64,000 nt of DNA, from the NCBI GenBank assembly GCA_964604675.1, contig CAZSAT010000019.1:17956-81955 (forward strand), given 5' to 3'. Positions 1 to 8,476 of this stretch are shown here, piece by piece (the first letter of the stretch is position 1; every line of letters starts with the position of its first letter). A program made the position numbers and the translations under genes. A model generated the notes under the pieces. It was given only the letters and a program-made list of their open reading frames with translations, did not search any database and had not been told where the DNA came from. Origin of the DNA: CAZSAT01 sp964604675. Lineage in GTDB: Bacteria; Myxococcota_A; UBA796; CAJQPC01.

Positions 1-20
1 CCACATCCGGAGACGAATCG

Positions 21-449
21 ATGACCCTCTTGACCCTCTTGGCCGCCTGCAGCGGCTCCGGAGACACCGACTCGGCGCCGTCCTCCGACGGTGCGTGCGG
101 CGAGCCCAGCGAACACAGCGTGGTGCTCGTGGTGAAGGTGGTCGATGCCGTGAGCGGAGACCCGGTGGACGCGGTCGACGTGGTGCTCGACGACCGAGGG
201 TGGACCTACGAGGACCTCGGCAGCACGACCACCGGCGTGGACGGCGTGGCGAGCCTGGCGCTGGAGGGCGTCACCGACCTTCCGGACTGCTGGGGCACCG
301 TGCTCGACTACGTGCTCGAGGTGAGTGACCCCACGGGCTTCTACACCGACAGCGAGAGCGCCATGAACAACGCCCTCTACAACGGCATCCACGCGTGGGG
401 GGGTGAGGCGGACATGACGGCGAGCCCGATCGAGCTCGACCCCGCATGA
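21..449 (+). CDS. Lipoprotein with a transthyretin/CNA-like beta fold (predicted)
   Basis: A 142-residue exported lipoprotein. The first 10 residues form a short hydrophobic signal ending in the lipobox LAAC, with Cys10 as the lipidated residue. An Asp/Ser/Thr-rich spacer follows. Residues 34-80 read like a carboxypeptidase-regulatory or CNA-B type beta sandwich (VDAVSGDPVDAVDVVLDD, then a GVDG turn), which is inference from pattern only. GGAG lies 9 bases before the ATG. The stop overlaps the ATG of the next gene by 4 bases, so the two are probably co-transcribed. No specific function is visible. The gene could begin further upstream, outside the window, but the lipobox position argues for this start. 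Confidence 0.75.
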   Translation: MTLLTLLAACSGSGDTDSAPSSDGACGEPSEHSVVLVVKVVDAVSGDPVDAVDVVLDDRGWTYEDLGSTTTGVDGVASLALEGVTDLPDCWGTVLDYVLEVSDPTGFYTDSESAMNNALYNGIHAWGGEADMTASPIELDPA

Positions 450-1198
450 GCTGGCTGGAGCGCGTCACCGACCAGCTCGCGGAAGCTGGGTTGAACGCCT
501 GGGGCGTCGCCGACGGGCGGGCCTACGAGCACCTGCTCCCGGGATGCCGCTCCGTGGTGGTCTTCGGGTCGGGCGGACGGGGGCTGTGGGAGGCCCTCGT
601 GCGCGACCTGCGGGCGCGGCCGGCGGGGCTCACCGAGGAGGACCACCCCGTGGACCAGTTCGTGGCCCGGGCCCTCGCGACCGCCGACCCGGACCCGGAC
701 CCGACCCGGCGCTGGGTGAGGTGCGCCGGCGACAGCGACACCTTCGTGGACTTCCGCCCCCTCGCCCTCGAGGCTGGCCTCGGCTGGCACAGCAAGCTCG
801 GCCTGCTGATGCACCCCCGCTACGGACCGTGGCTGGGCCTCCGCGCCGCGTGCTTCACCACCGACGCGTTTCCCGTCACGGGCGCCCTGGGGGGCGCCGG
901 ACCCTGCGCGGAGTGTCCAGCGCCTTGCATCCCCGCCTGCCCGGGTGGGGCCATGCGGGCCGAAGGCATCGACATCCGAAGGTGCGCCGCCAGCCACGAC
1001 GAGACCGACGCGTGCGCGTCCACCTGCCACAGCCGTGAGGCCTGCCCCGAGGGGGCCGAGCACCGCTATGGCCCGGAACAGGTGCGCTACCACTACGACC
1101 GTGCAACGGGCAGGAGGGCGCTGGCCGACCGCCTGCGCCTCCACGACGAGCGCAGCGGCGCCGGCCCGTTCTGGGACGCGTGGAGCGACCCCGGGTAG
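446..1198 (+). CDS. QueG-like (epoxyqueuosine reductase-related) 4Fe-4S protein
   Basis: A 250-residue iron-sulfur protein. The N-terminal half resembles the cobalamin-binding part of QueG-type reductases. Residues 152-163 carry a ferredoxin-like cluster motif CAECPAPCIPAC followed by PGGA, and a second Cys set lies at about residues 181-205 (CAAS, CAST, CHSREAC). The ending EHRYGPEQVRYHYD is typical of a short QueG-like family. True QueG is usually longer than 300 residues with a C-terminal HEAT domain, absent here, so the substrate may not be tRNA epoxyqueuosine. ATGA overlap with the preceding lipoprotein gene. It converges with the TldE-like gene with only 3 bases between the stops. Confidence 0.75.
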   Translation: MSWLERVTDQLAEAGLNAWGVADGRAYEHLLPGCRSVVVFGSGGRGLWEALVRDLRARPAGLTEEDHPVDQFVARALATADPDPDPTRRWVRCAGDSDTFVDFRPLALEAGLGWHSKLGLLMHPRYGPWLGLRAACFTTDAFPVTGALGGAGPCAECPAPCIPACPGGAMRAEGIDIRRCAASHDETDACASTCHSREACPEGAEHRYGPEQVRYHYDRATGRRALADRLRLHDERSGAGPFWDAWSDPG

Positions 1199-1201
1199 TC
1201 G

Positions 1202-2482
1202 TCAGGCGACCGGAAGACCGACCAGCAGGCCGGTGGCACAGTCGACGTGCAGGCTCCGGTCCTGGTTGTTGGCGAGCTCCTGCACCGCCGAGAGCAGGTC
1301 CGCGATGCTGCAGGCGAGCTTCACGTCGTGCACCACGCCCACGGTGCTCGAGCCCTCCATGCGGAAGGCCGGCCCCGCGATGTCGACGGTCCCCGCGACC
1401 GGATCCACCGTCCCGGTGAGGTGGTCGAAGCGCAGGCTGACCGGCACCTCGGACAGCATCTGCGTGCGCGAGCGGTTGCCAGGCCGGAGCACGAGGTTGG
1501 TGGGCCGGAGCTCACCGCCGTGATCGTGGCCCGTGGGCCTCACGTTCTGGGCGCGCGCCGAGGCCGCCCCCGTGAAGAGGGCTCCCACCAGCCCCTCCTT
1601 GATGATCGGGATGGGCATGCCGGGCGACCCGCGGTCGTCGAAGGCGCGTGTGTTCAGCCCGCCTGCCAGGCGCCCGTCGTCCACCAGGTGCACCCGGTAG
1701 CTGGCGATCGGCTGGCCGATGCCGGTCACGAACGACCGCCCCGCCGCCACGGCACCCTCGTCGAAGGCGGGCGCGATCCGGGACACCAACCATCCGAGCA
1801 CGCGCGGCTCGAGCACCAGGGGCACGGCGCCAGGATGCTCCACGCCCTCGGCGGTGAGCGCGTCGAGGCGGCGACCGATGGCGACGCCGAAGGGCACGCT
1901 GCCGACGTACGAGAAGTTGCGACCGGAAGCGAGGTGGTCGATCTCGTAGCGCCCATCCGCAGAGCGACCGGCCACGCTGACCTCGTAGCGAGTGCTTCCG
2001 CTCTCCACGAAGTCCCCACGGGTGGTGGCGAAGGCCCTCATCTCCATCCGGTCGGCGTAGCCCACGCTCATGCACACGGCGCCCTCGACCGCGTCGAAGC
2101 CCTCCTCGTTCATGCGCAGCACGTCTTCTCGGTCCGCGAGGCTGAGCTGTTCGTAGCGCGTGTCGCGAAGGCCCAGACCGCGCGTGGACTCGCCATAGCG
2201 GTCCGGCGGCGCTGCGAAGGGGTCGGGCGCCGCGGACGCCGCTTGTTCCAAGGCCGCGCGACCAGCGTCCACCACCAGGTCGTGCTCCGCGAGCGGCGCC
2301 GAGAAGGGAGCAGACCGGCCACGCTCCAGGTAGACCCGCCCGGACACCAGCGTGCCTTCCGGACGTTCGACCGACTCGACCCGGCCATGGCGGAGCCTGA
2401 GCTCATGGCCCGCCCAGCCGTGGAAGAGCAGCTCGGCCGCGCGAGCCCCTTGGGCGACGAGGTCGTCGAGCACGCGGTTCAT
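1202..2482 (-). CDS. TldD/PmbA family protein, PmbA (TldE)-like
   Basis: A 426-residue cytosolic protein of the TldD/PmbA (U62) family, which in known members cleaves modified peptides and degrades unfolded proteins as a TldD-TldE heterodimer. The C-terminal half has the family pattern (RSFVTGIGQ, VHLVDDGRLAGG, FDDRGSPGMPIPIIKEG, ELRPTNLVLRPG). I see no HExxxH zinc motif, which marks the catalytic TldD subunit, so this looks like the TldE/PmbA partner. The start is the ATG of MNRVLDDL; longer reading in this frame runs into the divergent phosphatase promoter. No TldD gene lies in the window. Confidence 0.8.
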   Translation of the reverse strand: MNRVLDDLVAQGARAAELLFHGWAGHELRLRHGRVESVERPEGTLVSGRVYLERGRSAPFSAPLAEHDLVVDAGRAALEQAASAAPDPFAAPPDRYGESTRGLGLRDTRYEQLSLADREDVLRMNEEGFDAVEGAVCMSVGYADRMEMRAFATTRGDFVESGSTRYEVSVAGRSADGRYEIDHLASGRNFSYVGSVPFGVAIGRRLDALTAEGVEHPGAVPLVLEPRVLGWLVSRIAPAFDEGAVAAGRSFVTGIGQPIASYRVHLVDDGRLAGGLNTRAFDDRGSPGMPIPIIKEGLVGALFTGAASARAQNVRPTGHDHGGELRPTNLVLRPGNRSRTQMLSEVPVSLRFDHLTGTVDPVAGTVDIAGPAFRMEGSSTVGVVHDVKLACSIADLLSAVQELANNQDRSLHVDCATGLLVGLPVA

Positions 2483-2539
2483 GAAGTGGGCGAGGCCGCG
2501 CTCGGGAAGGGTGGGTTGCACGGTGTAAGCTCTCCGACG

Positions 2540-3415
2540 ATGGCTCTCTGGGCGCTCGCGACTGTAGCACTGCTCGGCTGCGGAACCCCCGCGCCCGCGG
2601 GATCCACGCCACCGTCCGAGGACGCCGTCGAGCGTCGGCACGCCCCGGCGTCCACGCGCCTCCCCCGGGTCGTGGCCATCGGCGACCTGCACGCCGATGC
2701 CGAGCAGGCCCGAGCGGTGCTCCAGCTTGCGGGCCTGGTGGACGACAGCGGCACATGGTCCGGAGGCTCGACCACGCTCGTGCAGACCGGGGACGTCACG
2801 GACCGGGGTCCCGACAGCAAGGTCCTGATCGACTGGTTCGCGCGCCTGGAGGGCGAGGCGGCGGCAGCCGGCGGGCAGGTCGTCGCGCTCAACGGCAACC
2901 ACGAGGTGATGAACCTGCTCGGCGACTGGCGCTACGTCACCGACGGCGACGTCGACCAGTTCGGCGGCACCGAGGCCCGCAAGGCGGCGCTGGCACCAGG
3001 AGGTGCACAGGGAGCACGGCTCCGCGCCCTCGGCGTGGTCGCGGTGGTGGACCGGGTGGCCTACGCACACGGAGGCATCACGGCCAGCTGGGCGGCGAAG
3101 GGTGTGGAAGGCATCAACGCCACCCCCCTGCACGAGCTGGGCGACGACAGCCCCATCTGGTTCCGCGGCTACCTCCAGGACGACCCGACGAGCGCCTGCC
3201 CGGAGCTGGAGCGGGCGCTCCAGACCCTCGGCGCCGAGCTCATGGTCGTCGGCCACACCACGCAACGCACCGGCCGCGTGATCCGCCGTTGCGGCGGTCG
3301 GGTGCTCGGAATCGATGTGGGCATCGCGAGTCACTACGGTGGCCACCTGGCGGCGCTCGAGCTCCGCGACGGGGTGCCCTGGGCGCTCTACCCCGAGGGT
3401 GCCGAGGCGCTCTGA
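2540..3415 (+). CDS. Lipoprotein metallophosphoesterase (PPP/Shewanella-like phosphatase type)
   Basis: A 291-residue calcineurin-like phosphatase anchored as a lipoprotein (LLGC, Cys14). All metal-site motifs are present in order: GDLHAD at 48-53, GDVTDRG at 84-90, GNHE at 119-122, then AHGG and VGHTT further on, as in the PPP-type superfamily including bacterial Shewanella-like phosphatases. The substrate (phosphoprotein or small phosphoester) cannot be read. The gene is divergent from the PmbA-like gene. TAAGCT lies 8 bases before the ATG and there is no Shine-Dalgarno, suggesting a very short or absent leader. Its 3' end overlaps the convergent SRPBCC gene by 28 bases. Confidence 0.85.
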   Translation: MALWALATVALLGCGTPAPAGSTPPSEDAVERRHAPASTRLPRVVAIGDLHADAEQARAVLQLAGLVDDSGTWSGGSTTLVQTGDVTDRGPDSKVLIDWFARLEGEAAAAGGQVVALNGNHEVMNLLGDWRYVTDGDVDQFGGTEARKAALAPGGAQGARLRALGVVAVVDRVAYAHGGITASWAAKGVEGINATPLHELGDDSPIWFRGYLQDDPTSACPELERALQTLGAELMVVGHTTQRTGRVIRRCGGRVLGIDVGIASHYGGHLAALELRDGVPWALYPEGAEAL

Positions 3416-3825
3416 TCGGCCAGGCGTGCGGCGAGGTCCCGTCCGAGCGCCTCGAACTGCTGCATGCCGGGATGCAGCCACCGCCACAGCACGGGCACCA
3501 GCAGGCCGTCCACCTCGAAGCTCTGGACCAGCTCACAGCGCGTGCCGTCGCCGACGAAGCGGAACGCATGCTGCATCCTGACCAGCGAGCGGTGGACCAC
3601 GAGCGTCTCGAACACCAGCTCCTCACCCGGCTCGTGGCGAAGCAGCCGCGGGCGCATGGTGCGCCCCCCCTCGAGCCTCATCGTCCAGACGTGCCCAGGG
3701 ACCAGAGCTCCCTCCGCGCTCGAGACCAGGCGACCCCAGCTCGGCCACCCGCCCGTGTCGAGCAGCACACGCCACGCGCTCTCCGTGCTGCAGGGCAGCG
3801 CGGCCCTAAGCTCGAGACGACGCAC
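3388..3825 (-). CDS. SRPBCC-family (START/polyketide cyclase-like) protein
   Basis: About 145 residues with the SRPBCC lipid-binding fold pattern: an N-terminal strand ending PCSTESAWRVLLD, then WPSWGRLV, a Trp/Arg-rich middle, and a long C-terminal helix (MQQFEALGRDLAARLAD). Such proteins bind or cyclise hydrophobic ligands; the ligand is unknown. I chose a GTG (MRRLELRA) that overlaps the end of the upstream flavoprotein gene by 20 bases; another GTG three codons earlier is equally possible. It is probably the last gene of a three-gene minus-strand unit. Its stop lies 28 bases inside the convergent phosphatase gene. Confidence 0.65.
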   Translation of the reverse strand: MRRLELRAALPCSTESAWRVLLDTGGWPSWGRLVSSAEGALVPGHVWTMRLEGGRTMRPRLLRHEPGEELVFETLVVHRSLVRMQHAFRFVGDGTRCELVQSFEVDGLLVPVLWRWLHPGMQQFEALGRDLAARLADQSASAPSG

Positions 3826-5248
3826 CCGCCCCACACGGCTCGAGTCGTCGGCTGACGGGAGACAGGCCCCACGGGAGCCGCACGGCACCGCCCATCGGCA
3901 GCCGCTCCACCTCGGGTGCCACCTCAGCCGCCGCGAGCGCACCGGCCTGGATGGCGGACTCCAGCGACGCGGTGAAGTACGGCGCCCGACCGTGGAGGTT
4001 CGACGCCAGGTAGATCGCAGCGTCGTGATGACGCATGGGCAGCGGCCCCTCGCCCACGATCTGGGTGGCGTTGGACGCGCCCATGATCTCGACGTCGATC
4101 GGCTCGGGCAGGCTGCGGTCGACGAGCCGCTCGTCCTCCCAGAGGATGCGCGCCAGCTCTTCCGACGTGTGGGCCGATGGCAAGGTGCCCAGCCGGTGGT
4201 GCTGGAACGTGGTGTCGACGGCGATGGACCCCACGACGACCGTGCGTGCCGGCGGTCGAAGCCAGGGACCGTACTGCCCGTGCTGCACCAGGATCGGGTG
4301 CCACCCCCGGCGCACGTTGTGGCCGCCGAGCGGCAGATCGTTCGGCAGCATCCGGTCGAAGAACCACGAGATGCCCACGTGCTCGTACCGCGACACCCGG
4401 AGGAAGCGGTTCAGCTCCGAACGCGTGCGACCGAAGCCCTCGGCCACCCGATCGTCGCTGGCCCCCAGGAGCCCGCCCAGCGCGGGCGGCGGCACGGCCA
4501 GGAGCACAGCCTCCACCCGGTAGGTGCCCTGATCGGTGACCACCGCGGGTGCCGCATCGACCCTGAGCACGGGCGCGTCGAGGTGGACCGTCACACCGAG
4601 CGCATCGAGGGCCCGGCGCCAGGAATCGAGGAAGCCACCCGCCACGTTGGGAGGCTGGGCGTTCCAGAAGAGCGGCCCCTGCGCGCCCCGCAGGATCTCG
4701 CCCAGGTTGCTCCCGACCCGATGAGCGAGCTCCCACATGGTCATGCGCAGCGTGCCGGCGATGCCGCCCAACGCCGTGGCGCGCAGCCACGCGCAGCAAG
4801 CCTCGCTCACGCCCTCGTCCGCGAGGAACTGCTCGACCGAGAGCTGCGCCGCGCGCCCCCACCCGAGCCGGGCGCGGATCAGCGCCGACACCAGCACGAG
4901 CAGATCGCGCAGGCTGCTGTCCGACACGAAGGGACGGAGCCAGTCGGTGGTGAGGTCGTGGCGCTTCTCGAAGTGTTGCTGCCAGGTGGTGCCGAGCAGA
5001 TCGAAGAGCGCCGGCGTGGTCCGGTAGGCGGACTGGAAGACCTTGCAGGAGTTGTCGCCGCGGAAGTAGCCGTCCGCGTCGAGCCTCGACGCCCAGAGTC
5101 CACCGAGCTGGCCGGACCGCTCGAACAGGTGCACGGCGTGGCCCGCGCGGGCCAGCAGCAGCGCGGCGGTCAGCCCGGCCGGACCCCCTCCGACGACCGC
5201 GAGGGTTCGGCAGCCGGGATGGCCGCCGGTGAAGGGGACGTGGACCAC
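3806..5248 (-). CDS. FAD-dependent oxidoreductase (protoporphyrinogen-oxidase/amine-oxidase-like)
   Basis: About 480 residues. The N-terminus has a Rossmann dinucleotide motif VVGGGPAG at 18-25 followed by the ERSGQLGGLW loop, as in the NAD(P)/FAD amine oxidase superfamily that includes protoporphyrinogen oxidase, phytoene desaturase and UDP-galactopyranose mutase. A C-terminal FAD-contact stretch is suggested by YLASNLHGRAPYFTASLESA. Start: a GTG 14 bases after the stop of the 126-aa gene, with GGGAG 8 bases upstream; the long N-terminal reading in front of it has no coding character. Its partners, an unknown 126-aa protein and an SRPBCC protein, hint at oxidation of a lipid or isoprenoid. 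That is inference. Confidence 0.75.
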   Translation of the reverse strand: MVHVPFTGGHPGCRTLAVVGGGPAGLTAALLLARAGHAVHLFERSGQLGGLWASRLDADGYFRGDNSCKVFQSAYRTTPALFDLLGTTWQQHFEKRHDLTTDWLRPFVSDSSLRDLLVLVSALIRARLGWGRAAQLSVEQFLADEGVSEACCAWLRATALGGIAGTLRMTMWELAHRVGSNLGEILRGAQGPLFWNAQPPNVAGGFLDSWRRALDALGVTVHLDAPVLRVDAAPAVVTDQGTYRVEAVLLAVPPPALGGLLGASDDRVAEGFGRTRSELNRFLRVSRYEHVGISWFFDRMLPNDLPLGGHNVRRGWHPILVQHGQYGPWLRPPARTVVVGSIAVDTTFQHHRLGTLPSAHTSEELARILWEDERLVDRSLPEPIDVEIMGASNATQIVGEGPLPMRHHDAAIYLASNLHGRAPYFTASLESAIQAGALAAAEVAPEVERLPMGGAVRLPWGLSPVSRRLEPCGAGASSRA

Positions 5249-5262
5249 GTCGACGCTCCCGA

Positions 5263-5643
5263 CTACCGGAGCTGCTCCTCGATGTCGCGCAGCAGCTGCG
5301 CGGCCGGGCCCGTGCGGTGCTGCACGATGCACTTCTTGTAGGCCTTCCAGAGCTCGCCGAGGAAGACGTCCTGCACCATCTGGTGCTCGAAGGGATCGGG
5401 GTCGAGGCTCGAGAGCGAGCTCGCCCCGATCGTGCGCCGCCGATGCAGGGACTTCAGGGACCGGAGGAAGTGGTCCGTGGCCTGTTCGTAGCCGCGACTC
5501 TCCAGCTCGAGCCAGGTCTTCCACAGGAACGATTCCGGCATCGCCGGTCGTCCGTCGTTGGCCTCGAAGGTCTCAGGAGGCCGTCGGAGCCCCTTGATGA
5601 GTTCGCGCGTGTCGATCGCGGTGTCCGCAACGGCTGTCTGCAT
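5263..5643 (-). CDS. Hypothetical protein, 126 aa
   Basis: A small soluble protein, charged and helical (SFLWKTWLELESRGYEQATD; SLKSLHRRR; WKAYKKCIVQHRTG), with no signal peptide or recognised motif. The ATG is preceded by a good GGAGG site. It is first in a minus-strand unit with the FAD oxidoreductase (14-base gap) and the SRPBCC gene, and divergent from the acyltransferase. It may be a small partner of the flavoprotein. I do not recognise the family. Confidence 0.65.
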   Translation of the reverse strand: MQTAVADTAIDTRELIKGLRRPPETFEANDGRPAMPESFLWKTWLELESRGYEQATDHFLRSLKSLHRRRTIGASSLSSLDPDPFEHQMVQDVFLGELWKAYKKCIVQHRTGPAAQLLRDIEEQLR

Positions 5644-5740
5644 CGATGCTCCTCCGTGTCCCTGACCCGCGCAGACCGGCGACGCCCACGGCACGCAGCT
5701 CAAGCACCCGGCAGCGACGCCGGTCGAAGGAAAGCCCGCG

Positions 5741-7195
5741 GTGCCGCAGGCTTTCCGGCCTGCACGCAAGGGGAGGATAGCATGGAAATCGCCACCTCCA
5801 AACGAGCCCGCCCGCCGCGTGGTCTACACCGTCCTCTCCCGCTTTCTCGCCCTGGTCACCCGGGTCTTCTTTCGGCGCATCGAAGTCGAGGGTCTGCACC
5901 ACGTTCCGGCCGACGGGCCCGTGATCTTCGTGGGCAACCATCCGAACTCCTTGATCGATCCGGTGCTGATCCTGACCACCTGCACCCGGCGGGTGCACTT
6001 CGCTGCGAAGGACGTCCTCTTCGAGTCGGCGCCACTCCGTGTCCTGCTGACCGCGCTGGGCGCCGTACCCATCCGCCGCCGCAAGGATCACCCCGACGGG
6101 GCGCTCGACAACAGCGCAGCCTTCGACGCGCTCCACGACGTGCTCCACGCGGGGGGCGCCTTCGGAATCTTTCCCGAGGGCATCAGCCACCTGGGCACCG
6201 AGCTCGCCCCCCTCAAGACCGGAGCCGCACGCATCGCGCTCGGCGCCGCCGCCGGTGGGGCGGCGATCCGCATCGTGCCGTGCGGCTTGAGCTACTTCCG
6301 CCGCCACCGCATGCGCAGCCGTGTGCTCGTGCAGTTCGGTCAGCCGATCGTGCTGGGCGACGACCATGTCGCAGCCCACGAGGCCGACGGTCGCGCCGCG
6401 TCGCGGGAGCTCACCGAGGAGATCGAGCTCGCGCTCCGGGCCCAGACCCTCAACGCCCCGGACTTCGAGACGCTGCGCGTGCTGGACGGCGTCCGCCGGC
6501 TCTACACGCCCCGCGACGTCTCGCTGTCGCTCGCCGAGCGCGCGGAGATCACGCGCCGCGTGCTCGATCACTACGCCACGCTGCAGGACACCCCGGAGAT
6601 CGCCGCCCTGTTCGAGCAGGTGCGCGAGTACCTCTTCGCCCTCGACTGCCTGGGCATGAAGGACGCCGAGCTCGAGAAGGCGCCGACCGCCGGAACCACC
6701 CTGCTCCGCCTGCTCCGTCACCTCTTCCTCGGCCTGGTCCTGCTGCCCTTCGCGCTGCCGGGGGTGGTGCTGCACGCGCCGATCCTGGTGCTCGCTGTGG
6801 TCGCCGGAGAGACCCTGTCCATCCGAAAGGACGTCACCGCCACCACCAAGTTGATGTCGGCCACGGTCCTGGTCATGCTGGCCTACGCCGCCGTGGTGGG
6901 CCTGGTGTTGGCGGTCTTCCCCTTCCCGGAGGACCTCATCTGGGCCGCCTGGGCACTCGCGGGACTGCTGCTGTCCGGGTGGGCCACCATCCGTGTGCTG
7001 GAGCGTCAGAGCCAGCTGCGCAGAGGCCTGTGGGTGCTGCTGCAGCTCGCGTCGGGAGGCCGACAGATCCGAAAGCTGCAGGAGCGACGGGCGGCGCTCC
7101 GAGCGGCCGTGCTCGGCGTGGTGGATCGGTACCTCGACCCGGACGTCGAACGCGTCGTGCCCGCGACAGCGCAGGGGCCGGCGACCTCGGGATAG
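5741..7195 (+). CDS. PlsC-type acyltransferase with C-terminal membrane domain
   Basis: A glycerophosphate-type acyltransferase, up to 484 residues. The HX4D catalytic motif is in NHPNSLIDP (His67, Asp72) and the acceptor motif is FPEGISH (144-150). After the roughly 230-residue PlsC domain come an Arg/Glu-rich linker and three or four hydrophobic segments (about 320-355, 370-390, 400-420), as in long two-part bacterial acyltransferases acting at the inner membrane. The start is uncertain. A GTG at 5741 has AAGGA upstream, and a GTG at 5819 begins where homology-like sequence starts (VVYTVLSRF). The best Shine-Dalgarno/ATG (GGGGAGGATAGC-ATG at 5782) is in a different frame. Confidence 0.85.
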   Translation: MPQAFRPARKGRIAWKSPPPNEPARRVVYTVLSRFLALVTRVFFRRIEVEGLHHVPADGPVIFVGNHPNSLIDPVLILTTCTRRVHFAAKDVLFESAPLRVLLTALGAVPIRRRKDHPDGALDNSAAFDALHDVLHAGGAFGIFPEGISHLGTELAPLKTGAARIALGAAAGGAAIRIVPCGLSYFRRHRMRSRVLVQFGQPIVLGDDHVAAHEADGRAASRELTEEIELALRAQTLNAPDFETLRVLDGVRRLYTPRDVSLSLAERAEITRRVLDHYATLQDTPEIAALFEQVREYLFALDCLGMKDAELEKAPTAGTTLLRLLRHLFLGLVLLPFALPGVVLHAPILVLAVVAGETLSIRKDVTATTKLMSATVLVMLAYAAVVGLVLAVFPFPEDLIWAAWALAGLLLSGWATIRVLERQSQLRRGLWVLLQLASGGRQIRKLQERRAALRAAVLGVVDRYLDPDVERVVPATAQGPATSG

Positions 7196-7204
7196 GCTCC
7201 CGGC

Positions 7205-8476
7205 GTGCTCCTGCTCCTCCCCTTCGCCGCGGCCGGCGTGCTGCCCGGCACCGTCACCGAGACCACCCTCGGAAACGGGCTCACCCTCCTCGTCGCGGAG
7301 CTCGACGCGCCGGGCGTCGTCGCCTTGCAGACCTGGGTCGATGTGGGCAGTCGGGACGAGTCGGAGCCCGGCACCACGGGCTACGCCCACTTCCTCGAAC
7401 ACCTGTTGTTCCTCGGCTCGACGGGCTTCGACGCCGACACGCGCGACGCCACCCTGGTGTCGCTCGGGGCCCGAGAGAACGCGTGGACGAGCGACGACCA
7501 CACCGTCTACCACCTGCTCCTGCCGTCGAGCGGACTCCCTCAGGTGCTCGAGCAGGAGGCCGACCGCCTGCAGCACCTGGTGCTCACCGACGCCGGGGTG
7601 CGTCAGGAAGCGGGCGCGGTGCTCGGCGAGTGGCGCCGCGACCAGAACCAGCCGGCCGTGAGGCTCCACGAGGCGGTGTACGCAGCGGCGTTCCCCACCC
7701 ACGGCTACGGCCACGGGACCATCGGTCTGGAGGCCGACGTGCGGGCGATGCCCGAGGGGCTGGAGGCCGTTCAAGGCTTCTACGACGAGCACTACCGCCC
7801 CGAGCGTGTGCGGATCGTCGTGGCCGGTGACGTCGACGCCGAAGAGGTGTCGACCCTGGTCGAGCAGCACTTCGCCAGGTGGGAGGCCGGGGACGGGCGC
7901 CCCGCACAGCCTGTCGAGGAAGCGCGCACCGAGCGGCTCGTGGTCGAGGTCGAGCACGGGAGCGACGCGCCCTGGAGCATGGTCGGCTGGCACGTCCCGG
8001 GCATGGATCCACGCGACCCCGACGCTGCGGCAGCCGCGGTGGTGGGCGAGCTGCTCTTCGGCGACGTGTCGCCGCTCCGCCAACAGATCGAGCGCGATCG
8101 GCGCCTCGTGCACAGCCTCGAAGGCCCGTGGCGGCCCCGCGCTCGTCCCTACCTGATGACCGCCACGAGCGAACTGCGCGATGGCACCAGCTTCGAAGCG
8201 GTCGAAGCGGCGGTTCTCGAGGCGGCCGCCGCTCTCCGCGCCCCGGAGCCTGCACAGGTCGAGGACGCGCGCGACCACCTGGCCAAGCGCTTTGCCTTGG
8301 AGCAGGACCATCCTGACGCGGTGGCCGGCACCCTTGGCTGGCTGGGAGGCGAAGCCGCCGCGGACGCCTGGGTCGAGGCCCTGCGCGCGGTGGACGAAGA
8401 CGCGGTGGCGGGCTTTGCCCACACCTGGCTCACCGACGAACACCTCGTGGTGGGCCGCCTGGACGGTGCCGAGTGA
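7205..8476 (+). CDS. M16-family zinc peptidase, catalytically complete
   Basis: A 423-residue exported peptidase of the M16 (insulinase/pitrilysin-like) family. A short signal peptide leads into the N-terminal domain with the inverted zinc motif HFLEH at 62-66 and the downstream Glu142 (in EAGAVLGEW) as third ligand. The Arg/Tyr-bearing C-terminal half resembles the second M16 domain. The GTG start lies 6 bases after TAGGCT, whose TAG is the stop codon of the preceding gene, so a leaderless transcript is likely. It overlaps the next gene (a non-catalytic M16 protein) by 4 bases. The two probably form the usual active/inactive heterodimer in the periplasm. Confidence 0.88.
   Translation: MLLLLPFAAAGVLPGTVTETTLGNGLTLLVAELDAPGVVALQTWVDVGSRDESEPGTTGYAHFLEHLLFLGSTGFDADTRDATLVSLGARENAWTSDDHTVYHLLLPSSGLPQVLEQEADRLQHLVLTDAGVRQEAGAVLGEWRRDQNQPAVRLHEAVYAAAFPTHGYGHGTIGLEADVRAMPEGLEAVQGFYDEHYRPERVRIVVAGDVDAEEVSTLVEQHFARWEAGDGRPAQPVEEARTERLVVEVEHGSDAPWSMVGWHVPGMDPRDPDAAAAAVVGELLFGDVSPLRQQIERDRRLVHSLEGPWRPRARPYLMTATSELRDGTSFEAVEAAVLEAAAALRAPEPAQVEDARDHLAKRFALEQDHPDAVAGTLGWLGGEAAADAWVEALRAVDEDAVAGFAHTWLTDEHLVVGRLDGAE

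Noticed and set aside
1247..3415. 722-residue plus-strand frame including the phosphatase
   Set aside because: Only the part from 2540 has coding character; the first part is antisense to the PmbA-like gene.
5317..7830. Long plus-strand frame over the acyltransferase and first M16 gene
   Set aside because: Shadow frame with Arg/Pro/Gly-rich composition; two genes with clear motifs occupy the same DNA in another frame.
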